Below, piece by piece: positions 17,317 through 24,296 of a stretch of DNA of 33,688 bases. Source of the stretch: Candidatus Sulfotelmatobacter sp. (GTDB lineage Bacteria > Acidobacteriota > Terriglobia > Terriglobales > Acidobacteriaceae); assembly GCA_030038255.1 (NCBI GenBank), contig JASHPH010000405.1, positions 1-33,688 of the forward strand, read 5' to 3'. A program made the position numbers and the translations under genes. Under the pieces are notes generated by a model. The model saw only the letters and a list, made by a program, of their open reading frames with translations, searched no databases and was not told where the DNA came from. The stretch's first letter is position 1, and each line of letters opens with the position of its first letter.

Positions 17317-17784
17317 GAAATATAGCCGCTCCTGATTCGCTCGTCGGTCTTAGGGCAAACTGTAAGTATAAATCAGCGGCCTGATTAGTACCAACTTGCA
17401 TGCCGACGGAGCACATTCATCGATCCCGCCAGCAACTCATCTCGCTGTGATCGTTCTCCTCATCTACTCGCCGTGCCAGCTGCGCCGTTGCGACGCATTG
17501 CACACTCTCCGCGACAGTTACTCTCGCGGCACTTGACAGCGCCATGAATTCGAGTGCTGAATAGGACTTCGCGGAAAAATTCCCAGCCGAGGTTTTCCAC
17601 ACAAGCAAAAATTTTGTGCTAGTATGCCGGACTGATTCTGCTTTCAAAATCGTTTTGTAACCGCGCCCGCCACAACGAGCGCTTTCCGCAGTAAAATTAA
17701 ACGGTTCCACTGCATTTCGCGAAACCGATATTAGAATAGGGCTCTCATACCAGCCGCCTGAGCGCCGCGGCGAGCACTTCATAT
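17317..17784. other. rpmH/dnaA divergent intergenic region, oriC candidate
   Basis: 468 bases between divergent rpmH and dnaA, the classic site of a bacterial chromosome origin. It contains one DnaA box (17593-17601) and A/T-richer stretches near 17570-17630 and 17640-17700, against a GC-rich background. It must also hold promoters for both flanking operons. A TGCTAGTAT extended -10-like sequence at 17618-17626 overlaps this zone. Only one good DnaA box was seen, so the oriC assignment is tentative. Confidence 0.45.
17593..17601 (+). promoter_or_regulatory. DnaA box
   Basis: TTTTCCACA differs by one base from the consensus TTATCCACA. It lies about 185 bases upstream of dnaA, where it could serve either origin function or dnaA autoregulation. 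Confidence 0.5.
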
Positions 17785-19152
17785 ATGTCAGTTCCCGGAA
17801 CAACCCTTTCCCCTAATCCGTGGGCCCGCATCCTGGATGCGCTGGAAAAGAAAATCAATCGCCACTCCTACGACACCTGGCTGAAGCCCACGCGCTACAG
17901 CCACTCGAGCGGCGGCATTCTTTTTGTTCGCGTTCCCACGGTCGAGTTCCGTCATGCCGGCGACAAGTACGCCGACCTGATTCAGGAGGCCATCGACAAT
18001 CTCGGCCTTGGCTTCAACGACGTGAAATTCGTCACGCCGGAGGACGATCCCGCCACGACCACCGTCCGTCACGACGGCGGCCTTTCTGCTCCCGCAGCCG
18101 CCCCATCCCAGGCGCGCTTCGACTGGGACGGTGCCGCGCAACTGAATCCCCGCTACACCTTCGACGCCTTCGTCATCGGCAGCGGCAACCAGTTCGCCCA
18201 CGCTGCCTGCCAGGCTGTCGCCGAGCGACCGTCCAAGGCTTACAATCCGCTCTTCCTCTACGGCGGCGTCGGCATGGGCAAGACTCATCTCATGCAGGCC
18301 ATCGGCCACGAGATCAAGCGCCGCCAGCCGCAGACCGCCATCTGCTACGTGTCCAGCGAGAAGTTCACCAACGACATGATCAACTCGCTGCGCTACGACA
18401 AGATGACGACGTTTCGCGACAAGTTTCGCAACGTTGACGTCCTCCTCATCGACGACATCCAGTTTCTGGCTCAGAAAGAGCGCACCCAGGAAGAGTTCTT
18501 CCACACTTTCAACGCTCTGCACGAATCGATGAAGCAGATCGTGATCGCCAGCGATCGCTCGCCGAAGGAGTTGGCCGAGATCGAAGACCGCCTGCGCAGC
18601 CGCTTCGAGTGGGGACTGATCGCCGACATTCAGCCACCCGACCTCGAAACCAAAGTCGCGATTCTGCAGAAGAAAGCCGAGCAGGAAAAAGTTACACTTC
18701 CTACCGATGTCGCCCTCTACGTCGCCTCCAACATTCGTTCCAACGTGCGCGAACTCGAGGGCGCGCTCATTCGCCTGGTCGCTCACTCTTCGCTGATCGG
18801 CGCCGAGATTACGCTGCCTTACGCCCAGCAGGTGCTGAAGAACTTCATCGACTCGCAGGCCCGCAAGGTCACCATCGAGTCCATTCAGAAAATGGTCGCT
18901 GAGCAGTTCGGCCTGCGCCTAGTCGAAATCAAGGCCAAGAACAATTCCCGCGCCATCGTGTATCCACGCCAGATCGCAATGTATCTGGCTAAGCGCCTGA
19001 CCGAAGCGTCCTTGCCGGAGATCGGCCGCCAGTTTGGCGGTAAGCATCACACGACCGTGCTGCACTCGGTAGAAAAAATCGAAGAGCTGCGCAAGAACGA
19101 CAAGGATTTAAACAGGCTCATCAACAAATTGACCGAGCAATTAGGCGGATGA
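17785..19152 (+). CDS. dnaA: Chromosomal replication initiator protein DnaA
   Basis: A 455-residue protein with all four domains: N-terminal domain I (WARILDALEKKINRHSYDTWLKPT), a short linker (about 88-118), the AAA+ domain and the C-terminal DNA-binding domain. Walker A GGVGMGKTH lies at about 160-168, and Walker B LLIDDIQFL at about 220-228. The C-terminal signature reads FGGKHHTTVLHSVEKI, where most bacteria have GRDHTTV; the Gly-Lys-His variant is a mild departure in the DnaA-box-reading helix. It binds DnaA boxes and melts the origin. There is no strong Shine-Dalgarno before ATG 17785. It is followed by dnaN after 302 bases. Confidence 0.98.
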   Translation: MSVPGTTLSPNPWARILDALEKKINRHSYDTWLKPTRYSHSSGGILFVRVPTVEFRHAGDKYADLIQEAIDNLGLGFNDVKFVTPEDDPATTTVRHDGGLSAPAAAPSQARFDWDGAAQLNPRYTFDAFVIGSGNQFAHAACQAVAERPSKAYNPLFLYGGVGMGKTHLMQAIGHEIKRRQPQTAICYVSSEKFTNDMINSLRYDKMTTFRDKFRNVDVLLIDDIQFLAQKERTQEEFFHTFNALHESMKQIVIASDRSPKELAEIEDRLRSRFEWGLIADIQPPDLETKVAILQKKAEQEKVTLPTDVALYVASNIRSNVRELEGALIRLVAHSSLIGAEITLPYAQQVLKNFIDSQARKVTIESIQKMVAEQFGLRLVEIKAKNNSRAIVYPRQIAMYLAKRLTEASLPEIGRQFGGKHHTTVLHSVEKIEELRKNDKDLNRLINKLTEQLGG

Positions 19153-19352
19153 TTCGTGCGCGTTTGTGCATTTTCCGCTCTCCAGTCCAGTCTTCCTTCC
19201 GGTTGGCTGTGAATGTGATGTGGAAGCTGTGTAGCGGCAGGCGGAAATTGAAATCAGGATCGTGGGATTGACGCGACTCCGAAGCATTCGGGACCGATTT
19301 CTAACATGAGGGCTCAGCACAGAACCGGGTGATGCGATTCAAGTTGCGAGAG

Positions 19353-19361
19353 TTTTCCACT
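19353..19361 (+). promoter_or_regulatory. Weak DnaA-box-like site
   Basis: TTTTCCACT differs by two bases from TTATCCACA. It lies about 100 bases upstream of dnaN, next to the A/T-rich tract. Confidence 0.3.
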
Positions 19362-19407
19362 TCTGCGCAAGCTCTACTGTTACTGCTGGTTTTATAGGTT
19401 TTGTATT

Positions 19408-19416
19408 TGATATAAG
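19408..19416 (+). promoter_or_regulatory. Probable dnaN promoter -10 (extended)
   Basis: TGATATAAG fits an extended -10 (TG-N-TATAAT, one mismatch), 39 bases upstream of the dnaN start. No clear -35 element is visible at 17-18 bases spacing, as is common for extended -10 promoters. Confidence 0.4.
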
Positions 19417-19454
19417 GGTAACAAGAGAAGTAGCGGACGCGGGGGGAAGGCCAT

Positions 19455-20603
19455 ATGCCGGTGGAGGCCGCTGTTGCCGTGGAAACCATGGAGATCACGG
19501 TCAGCAAGTTTGAACTGCTGCGGGAATTGACTGCCACGCAAGGTGTGGTCGAGCGCAAGACCACGATTCCCATCCTGTCTAACTATTTATTCGAAGCCTC
19601 TGGCGATCGCCTTTCGTTGACCGCCACTGACCTCGATCTCAGCCTGCGCACTTCCTGTACTGCGAAAGTCAAAAAGGAAGGCTCCTGCACCATCCCCGCG
19701 CGCAAACTTCACGACTACGTCAAACTGCTTCCCGACACCGACATCACCATCAAGCTGCTCGAAAATCACTGGGCCTCGATTCGCTGCGGACGGTCGAATA
19801 CCAAGATGGTGGGCATGGCCAAGTCAAATTTTCCCAGCCTTCCCGTATTCCCCTCTGCTGGAGCCGTCACGATTCCGGCCCAGGTTCTCCGCGGCCTGAT
19901 CTCCCGCACCGGTTTCGCCATCTCGAACGAAGAATCGCGCTACACGCTGAACGGCGCGCTCATGCTGCTCAAGCCCGAGTCCATCACCATGGTCGCGACC
20001 GACGGACATCGTCTCGCCCACTGCGAGCGTAACGGCGAGAAGTTCGAAGGCGTCTCCGGCGAGATGAAAACTCTCGTTCCCAAGAAAGCCATGGACGAGC
20101 TGAAATCGCTGCTCGATTCCACCGACGCCGACACGGTCGAGTTCGCCAAAGACGAATCGACGCTGTTCTTCCGCATCGGTTCGCGCCTGCTGACCTCGCG
20201 CCAGCTCACCGGCCAATTCCCCAACTACGAAGCCGTCCTCCCTAAGGACAACAACAAGATCGTTCCGCTCAACGCCGACGAGCTCAACGCCGCCATCCTG
20301 CGTGTCGCCCAGTTCGCCGACGAGCGCTCGCGCGCCGTCCGCCTGCGCCTGGAGAAAGGCGAAGTCAAGATTTCTGCGTCGTCGTCCGAAGCCGGCGAAT
20401 CCGAAGATTCCCTCGAAGCCGCCTACAATGGCGACCCGCTCACCATCGGCTTCAATGCACAGTATCTTGTTGATTTCCTGAAAGCTTCCGGCACCGCCGA
20501 CGTCCGCCTCGAGCTGAAAGATCCGCAATCCGCCGGCCAGTTCCGTCCCGCCGAAGGCGACGACTACAAGTACCGCTACATCGTCATGCCCATGCGCATC
20601 TGA
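19455..20603 (+). CDS. dnaN: DNA polymerase III beta sliding clamp
   Basis: A 382-residue clamp made of three repeated domains. Recognisable segments include KTTIPILSNYLFEASGDRLSLTATDLDLSL, SRTGFAISNEESRYTLNGALM, VATDGHRLAHCE and the C-terminal MPMRI that lines the peptide-binding groove. The clamp encircles DNA and tethers polymerase III and repair factors. The start at 19455 is supported by GGGGGAAGG immediately upstream. The first 11 residues (MPVEAAVAVET) extend beyond most family members, and ATG 19488 is the alternative. It follows dnaA on the same strand; recF does not follow, unlike the common order. Confidence 0.97.
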   Translation: MPVEAAVAVETMEITVSKFELLRELTATQGVVERKTTIPILSNYLFEASGDRLSLTATDLDLSLRTSCTAKVKKEGSCTIPARKLHDYVKLLPDTDITIKLLENHWASIRCGRSNTKMVGMAKSNFPSLPVFPSAGAVTIPAQVLRGLISRTGFAISNEESRYTLNGALMLLKPESITMVATDGHRLAHCERNGEKFEGVSGEMKTLVPKKAMDELKSLLDSTDADTVEFAKDESTLFFRIGSRLLTSRQLTGQFPNYEAVLPKDNNKIVPLNADELNAAILRVAQFADERSRAVRLRLEKGEVKISASSSEAGESEDSLEAAYNGDPLTIGFNAQYLVDFLKASGTADVRLELKDPQSAGQFRPAEGDDYKYRYIVMPMRI

Positions 20604-20621
20604 GGAGCAGGGGAGACTCAG

Positions 20622-20684
20622 TTGTCATCCTGAGCGAAGTTGTCGTCTGCGAAGAGGACGACAACGCAGTCGAAGGATCCCTTA
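20622..20684. repeat. GTCATCC-family repeat copy 4, after dnaN
   Basis: Begins TTGTCATCCTGAGCGAAG and ends GCAGTCGAAGGATCCCT. GTTGTCGTC (20639-20647) and GACGACAAC (20657-20665) form a perfect 9-bp stem. It lies 19 bases after the dnaN stop and may act as a transcript end or stabiliser. It closely matches the copy at 30617-30679. Confidence 0.85.
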
Positions 20685-20807
20685 TCCCTAACGTGCCCTG
20701 TGGCCCTAATCGGCGCCCTTTCTAAGGCTTAATGTCCCTTCCGCCGCTTGACCTCGACTCCCCTCTGTCATACATTGGCGGGCACCTTAATTTCTGGGAG
20801 GGGCGTT

Positions 20808-21224
20808 ATGTTAGACGGCTTCAAGAAATTCATCCTGCGCGGCAACGTCGTCGACATGGCCGTCGGCGTCGTAATTGGCGCGGCTTTCGCCGGAGTAGTC
20901 AACGGACTCACCAAGGCGTTTTTGAATCCTCTGATCAAGCTCGCCGCCGGCGGCGAGAAATTTTCTACCCTCACCTTCACCATCGGCAAAGTCGAGTTTC
21001 CCGTCGATGAGTTCATCAATGCGACAATCTCATTCATCCTGATCGCAGCCGCGGTTTACTTCCTGGTCGTTCTCCCCGTGAATGCCCTCGTCGCTCGCAT
21101 GCACCGCGGCGACAAGCCGCTCGACCCCACCACCAAGAAGTGTCCCGAGTGCTTGAGCGAAATTCCCATCGATGCCAAGCGCTGCTCCCACTGCACTCAG
21201 CCCGTGCTCGGCAAGGCAGCGTGA
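20808..21224 (+). CDS. mscL: Large-conductance mechanosensitive channel MscL with C-terminal zinc ribbon
   Basis: The start was chosen at ATG 20808 because GGGAGGGG lies just upstream and the protein then begins MLDGFKKFILRGNVVDMAVG, the MscL amphipathic helix and first pore helix. The frame is open to 20748, but that extension is not typical. TM1 spans about 14-40 and TM2 about 70-93. The tail has a four-Cys zinc ribbon (Cys112, 115, 126, 129: CPECLSEIP...KRCSHC). MscL opens under membrane tension to release solutes on osmotic downshock. The ribbon replaces the helical bundle tail of E. coli MscL; similar tails are known in other bacteria. Length 138. Confidence 0.93.
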   Translation: MLDGFKKFILRGNVVDMAVGVVIGAAFAGVVNGLTKAFLNPLIKLAAGGEKFSTLTFTIGKVEFPVDEFINATISFILIAAAVYFLVVLPVNALVARMHRGDKPLDPTTKKCPECLSEIPIDAKRCSHCTQPVLGKAA

Positions 21225-21227
21225 GGC

Positions 21228-21664
21228 ATGCGCGGCGCGCTACGCATTTTCGTTGTGCTGACACTGCTTCAAACCGGGCTGGCACCGAGCCAACCCAAGG
21301 ACCAGGATCAGGATAAAGACCAGTCCAGCCCGTCCGCAGAGCAGCCGGGCGGCTATTTCGGAGAGACTCCCGTCCGTGTGCGAGTCTCCTCCGGGGTGAG
21401 TCAAGGTCTGCTGATCAAGAAGGTAGCGCCGGAGTATCCGAAGAAGGCGCGTCGTAAGCACATCCAGGGGACGGTTATCATGAAGGCGAAGATCAGCAAA
21501 GAGGGAGACATCATCGACCTTGAGCTGGTCTCCGGCGATCCATGCTCGCCCAGGCCGCCATGGGCGCCGTCAAGCAATGGAAGTATCGTCCCTACCTGCT
21601 GAAGGGAGAACCTGTCGAGGTTGAAACCCAAATCCAGGTAAACTTCACTCTATCGGGAGGCTAG
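21228..21664 (+). pseudogene. TonB C-terminal-domain protein with a one-base frameshift
   Basis: The ATG at 21228 starts a signal-peptide-like sequence (MRGALRIFVVLTLLQTGLAPSQ), an Asp/Gln-rich linker and then a TonB C-terminal domain: PEYPKKARRKHIQGTVIMKA and KEGDIIDLELVSGDP. The frame then breaks at about 21540. The next frame, from ATG 21542 to TAG 21664, continues the domain exactly: MLAQAAMGAVKQWKYRPYLL, then GEPVEVETQIQVNFTL. Restoring one C before that ATG (GATCCC-ATG) rebuilds one protein of about 145 residues. TonB-C domains act in energy transfer to outer-membrane receptors or as stand-alone secreted domains in acidobacteria. The break is either a recent mutation or a homopolymer read error. 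Confidence 0.85.
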
Positions 21665-21682
21665 CTCGCGTACCATAGCAGC

Positions 21683-22339
21683 ATGCACCGTTTCCGATAT
21701 TTTCTTCCGATCTTCCTTGCACTGCTCGCCGTCGTCTCTCACGCGCAATCTCCGTCGTCATCCAGGAACCCGAAGACGCAGGCTTCCGCACTCGACTCTG
21801 GCACCGTCTCCAACAACGTGTACCGCAACAAGACCCTCGGTCTCGTCTGTAAGATTCCCGACGCCTGGGTCCTGCGCACCGACGAAATGAACCTCCGCGA
21901 CGAAGAAACACCTAAGCCGGACGCTGCCCCGCAATCTCCGCCACCTGCTTCCAGCGCCGGCAGCAAAGTCCTTCTAGCCGCCTTCTCGCGTCCCCCGGCC
22001 GCCCCGGGCGAAGACATCAACTCCTCCATCGTCATCGCCGCTGAACCGATCTCGTCGTATCCCGGTCTCAAGGAAGCCGCCGAATATTTTTATCCGATCG
22101 AAGAAGTCGCCAAGGCGCAGGGCCTCCAGCTCGACGAAGATCCCTACGCCATCGCCATCGGGACCACAACGCTCGTCCGCGGCGACTTTCACAAAGACGT
22201 CGGAACCCGCGTCCTGCGCCAGTCCACGCTCGTGCTTCTCTCGCACGGTTATGCCGTCTCGATCACAATGATCGGCGGCACAACGGACGAAGTGGAAGAC
22301 CTGATCGATGGCCTCAGCTTCACCGCGGCGGGAAAATAG
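21683..22339 (+). CDS. Secreted hypothetical protein
   Basis: A 218-residue protein with a clear signal peptide (MHRFRYFLPIFLALLAVVSHAQ), a low-complexity Ser/Pro region at about 80-90 and a single folded domain. The domain is marked by YRNKTLGLVCKIPDAWVLRTDE, EAAEYFYPIEEVAKAQG and VSITMIGGTTDEVEDLIDGL. The pattern (an early KTLGLxYKxPxxW segment and a late 'sitxIaxsedevdelxdgl' segment) resembles secreted acidobacterial proteins of unknown function. It starts 18 bases after the TonB-C gene and is probably cotranscribed with it. A hairpin repeat follows 44 bases after the stop. Confidence 0.78.
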   Translation: MHRFRYFLPIFLALLAVVSHAQSPSSSRNPKTQASALDSGTVSNNVYRNKTLGLVCKIPDAWVLRTDEMNLRDEETPKPDAAPQSPPPASSAGSKVLLAAFSRPPAAPGEDINSSIVIAAEPISSYPGLKEAAEYFYPIEEVAKAQGLQLDEDPYAIAIGTTTLVRGDFHKDVGTRVLRQSTLVLLSHGYAVSITMIGGTTDEVEDLIDGLSFTAAGK

Positions 22340-22383
22340 TGCAGAAGCAAGAATTGTGCGAAACGGGATTGACTCCAGGTTGC

Positions 22384-22416
22384 TCCACCCTTGTCGCACA
22401 CTTGCGACAGGGTGGA
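22384..22416. repeat. CCACCC...GGGTGG hairpin repeat, copy 1
   Basis: TCCACCC and TGTCGCA on the left pair with TGCGACA and GGGTGGA on the right, giving 14 bp with one bulged T and a CACT loop. It lies between convergent genes and could act as a bidirectional stop or stabiliser. Related copies lie at 26761 and 30697. Confidence 0.8.
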
Positions 22417-22449
22417 CGCTCCCCGGGAAAGAAGTCGCTGGAGCAGGCT

Positions 22450-22863
22450 TCAGGCTTTCGCGGCCATCGCCTGCTGCCTGATTTCAATCGTCATGAGCGG
22501 CGGATGCCGCAGCGTGTTGTGAATCAGACAATGATGCACCGCCTTCTCGACGCCCGCGCGATGCTGATCGTTCAATTCCACCGGCGTCTCAATCTCAATG
22601 CGAAAGTTGTCCACGCGCGCCGGGTCTTTCACCTTCTCCGCCGTGACCCGCACCCGCGTGCCCTCCGTTGCTAGCTTAAACTTTCGCAGATACTGCGCCG
22701 CATAGAACGCCGCACACGATCCCAACGAAGCCAGCAACAATTCCGGCGGCGTCATGCCTTCATCGTGGCCGCCATTCTCGGGCGGCTGATCGCTCACAAC
22801 CGTGTGCTGCCGCGCCTTGATCTCAAACTGTACCGCTCCCAGGTGTTCGATCGTAACTTCCAT
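22450..22863 (-). CDS. OsmC/Ohr-family peroxiredoxin-like protein
   Basis: The start was chosen at ATG 22863, with GGAGGG just upstream; the frame is open to 22887. The 137-residue product has the OsmC signature: PPELLLASLGSCAAFYAAQYL with Cys50, and AVHHCLIHNTLRHPP with Cys112. These are the two active-site Cys expected for thiol-dependent reduction of organic hydroperoxides. Length is typical. It probably acts in the cytoplasm in peroxide defence; whether it is OsmC, Ohr or the YhfA-like subgroup cannot be decided here. It is convergent with the secreted hypothetical gene. Confidence 0.92.
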   Translation of the reverse strand: MEVTIEHLGAVQFEIKARQHTVVSDQPPENGGHDEGMTPPELLLASLGSCAAFYAAQYLRKFKLATEGTRVRVTAEKVKDPARVDNFRIEIETPVELNDQHRAGVEKAVHHCLIHNTLRHPPLMTIEIRQQAMAAKA

Positions 22864-23015
22864 ACATCCCTCCCGCGCCCGTACCAAAGAATCCCACGCT
22901 CTGGCTCAAGGCGCTGTGTTCACAAGCACAGGGAGAGAATCGACTGGTCACTTCTGGGATATGACGTTGATGCCGACGCTGGCAAGTTCCAGCCCCGATG
23001 GGGCGGTCCACGATA

Positions 23016-23072
23016 GCCCGGCACGGCAGTGCCGGGTAGAGGTCGGAAAAAGGAAAGGAGTCCCGTAGGGAC
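23016..23072. repeat. Paired-palindrome repeat, copy 1
   Basis: Two palindromes in tandem. CCCGGCAC and GTGCCGGG form an 8-bp stem with a GGCA loop (23017-23036), and GTCCCGTAGGGAC follows at 23060-23072. The same pair with similar spacing recurs at 31521-31577, and a degenerate copy lies near 33080. Confidence 0.85.
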
Positions 23073-23124
23073 GCCACCGTTCTCGACAGGACCACCTTCT
23101 CAGCGCGGCGATCGGCCTTGAAAG

Positions 23125-23144
23125 GGCGCGCCTTCAGGCGCGCC
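23125..23144. other. GGCGCGCC hairpin
   Basis: Two GGCGCGCC arms around a TTCA loop make a perfect 8-bp GC stem, located about 55 bases after the stop of the 23200-23676 gene in its direction of transcription. It could terminate or stabilise that transcript. Confidence 0.5.
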
Positions 23145-23199
23145 GCAGGGTGACTTTCAGAGTTGCGGCTTTAACCGCTGAGGTACCGATGAGAGATTG

Positions 23200-23676
23200 C
23201 TACTCCAGCGGCTCCGAATACAAACTCAAATCCTTCTCTCCGCGCGCCTTTTTCTCAGCGTATTTCTTCATCCATGCTTCCCAGCTTTTGCCCGCGGCTG
23301 TGTCGCGTCCCGTGAAAGCCAGCGCGCCGATGTCGGCGTAGGAAATGGCGATCTTTCCACTCGAATTCTTCGGATAAAGACGAACCAGAGAATCCTTCAG
23401 CGTCGGCCCGGTCCGCCGGTCAAACAAATAACCCTCGATCTTCGTCCCGTCCTTGCGCGTGATGGTCACATCGCCGCGATAATCAAACGCCTTCTCGAGC
23501 GCCACGCGCAGCTCTTCTTCGTTCGCCAGCGCCGGAATCCAGCCTTCGAGTTGCTCATGCGCCACGCCCGGCGCGACTTCCAGCGCATCCGGATTCTGCG
23601 CCTGACTCGGAACGCCGACATGCGGCGCCGCCGCCCCCGCGGCATGATCAAGATGTCCCGCCTCTTTGCCGGTCAT
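23200..23676 (-). CDS. Conserved hypothetical protein
   Basis: A 158-residue soluble protein without signal peptide or membrane segment. Its N-terminal third is loose and His/Ala-rich. The rest is compact: ALEKAFDYRGDVTITRKDGT, GYLFDRRTGPTLKDSLVRLY, ISYADIGALAFTGRDTAAGK, and a charged tail rich in Lys and Glu. The beta-rich 'DGTKIEGYLFDRR' and 'ISYADIGALAFTGRD' pattern looks like an Sm- or SH3-like small barrel, but I do not assign a family. I recall similar proteins in acidobacteria and other soil bacteria, often near hopanoid genes; hpnH lies 620 bases away. Codon use matches the neighbours. Confidence 0.75.
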   Translation of the reverse strand: MTGKEAGHLDHAAGAAAPHVGVPSQAQNPDALEVAPGVAHEQLEGWIPALANEEELRVALEKAFDYRGDVTITRKDGTKIEGYLFDRRTGPTLKDSLVRLYPKNSSGKIAISYADIGALAFTGRDTAAGKSWEAWMKKYAEKKARGEKDLSLYSEPLE

Positions 23677-23799
23677 TCAGTAATTTTAACCACAGCCTGA
23701 AGCTGCGCAACCTGTGAGATGTCCGCGTCAAGGATACCCGGTAAAAGACCATCGTAACGTCGACATTGTATATTCTCGCCTGTACTGTTCGAACAGACT

Positions 23800-24210
23800 A
23801 TGCCAATGTGGTGGCTGGAAGAAAATCCTGCACCTACCGGTCTTCGTAAGCTATGGTTGCAGTGCACTTGGTTTATGTATCGTGGGCCGTCTGCGTGGCT
23901 CGTGTGGCTGAATGCCGCCTTTTGCTGCGTCGCGTTCATGCCCCTCACTCTCTTGGGGTTGGTCTGGCTTACCTACAGAATTACCGGCCCCGGACTGGCC
24001 GCCATGTATTCGTTCGCTTTTTTCCTTGGTTTTTGTGAGCTCAGCTACTTGGCTATCATCCCGACCCTTATCGCTGCCCTTTTCATGGTCGCTTCGTCGA
24101 GAATTCCTCCAAGAGTCATGGCAGTGACCATCGCGGCTGAATTCGTTGCGTTAGCACAGTTAGTCTGGCTTCTCCACGTGGCCCGAATTGGTTTGTTCGG
24201 AAAGCCGTAG
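23800..24210 (+). CDS. Small multi-pass membrane protein, unknown function
   Basis: A 136-residue, very hydrophobic product with three likely membrane helices (about 34-60, 66-98 and 105-128) and a Trp-rich N-terminus (MPMWWLEENPAPTG). No family is recognised. There is no obvious Shine-Dalgarno before the ATG at 23800. Third-position G/C is lower than in neighbours, which could mean transfer or weak constraint. It lies between the minus-strand hypothetical gene and hpnH and is the only plus-strand gene there. Confidence 0.5.
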   Translation: MPMWWLEENPAPTGLRKLWLQCTWFMYRGPSAWLVWLNAAFCCVAFMPLTLLGLVWLTYRITGPGLAAMYSFAFFLGFCELSYLAIIPTLIAALFMVASSRIPPRVMAVTIAAEFVALAQLVWLLHVARIGLFGKP

Positions 24211-24296
24211 CGCCCAGCTGGAAGACAAACCTCCAGCCAGCGGCGTGTCCAGGGTTCACGTAGAAAGCGGAGCCGACTGTCCCGTCCTGAGCATTG

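Larger units (their letters stand above)
19153..19454. promoter_or_regulatory. dnaA-dnaN intergenic region, second oriC candidate and dnaN promoter
   Basis: 302 bases with a TTTTCCACT DnaA-box-like site (19353-19361), an A/T-rich tract (about 19389-19425) and an extended -10-like element (19408-19416). A bacterial origin may also lie between dnaA and dnaN, so this gap competes with the rpmH/dnaA gap. No gene was seen. Confidence 0.45.
22864..23199. other. Intergenic region rich in palindromes
   Basis: 336 bases upstream of the OsmC gene and downstream of the 23200-23676 gene. It contains the paired-palindrome repeat (23016-23072) and a GGCGCGCC/TTCA/GGCGCGCC hairpin (23125-23144). No gene is supported. 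Confidence 0.6.

Noticed and set aside
17417-17803. 128-residue minus-strand frame between rpmH and dnaA
   Set aside because: It overlaps the dnaA start and the DnaA box region, and its composition is unlike neighbouring genes.
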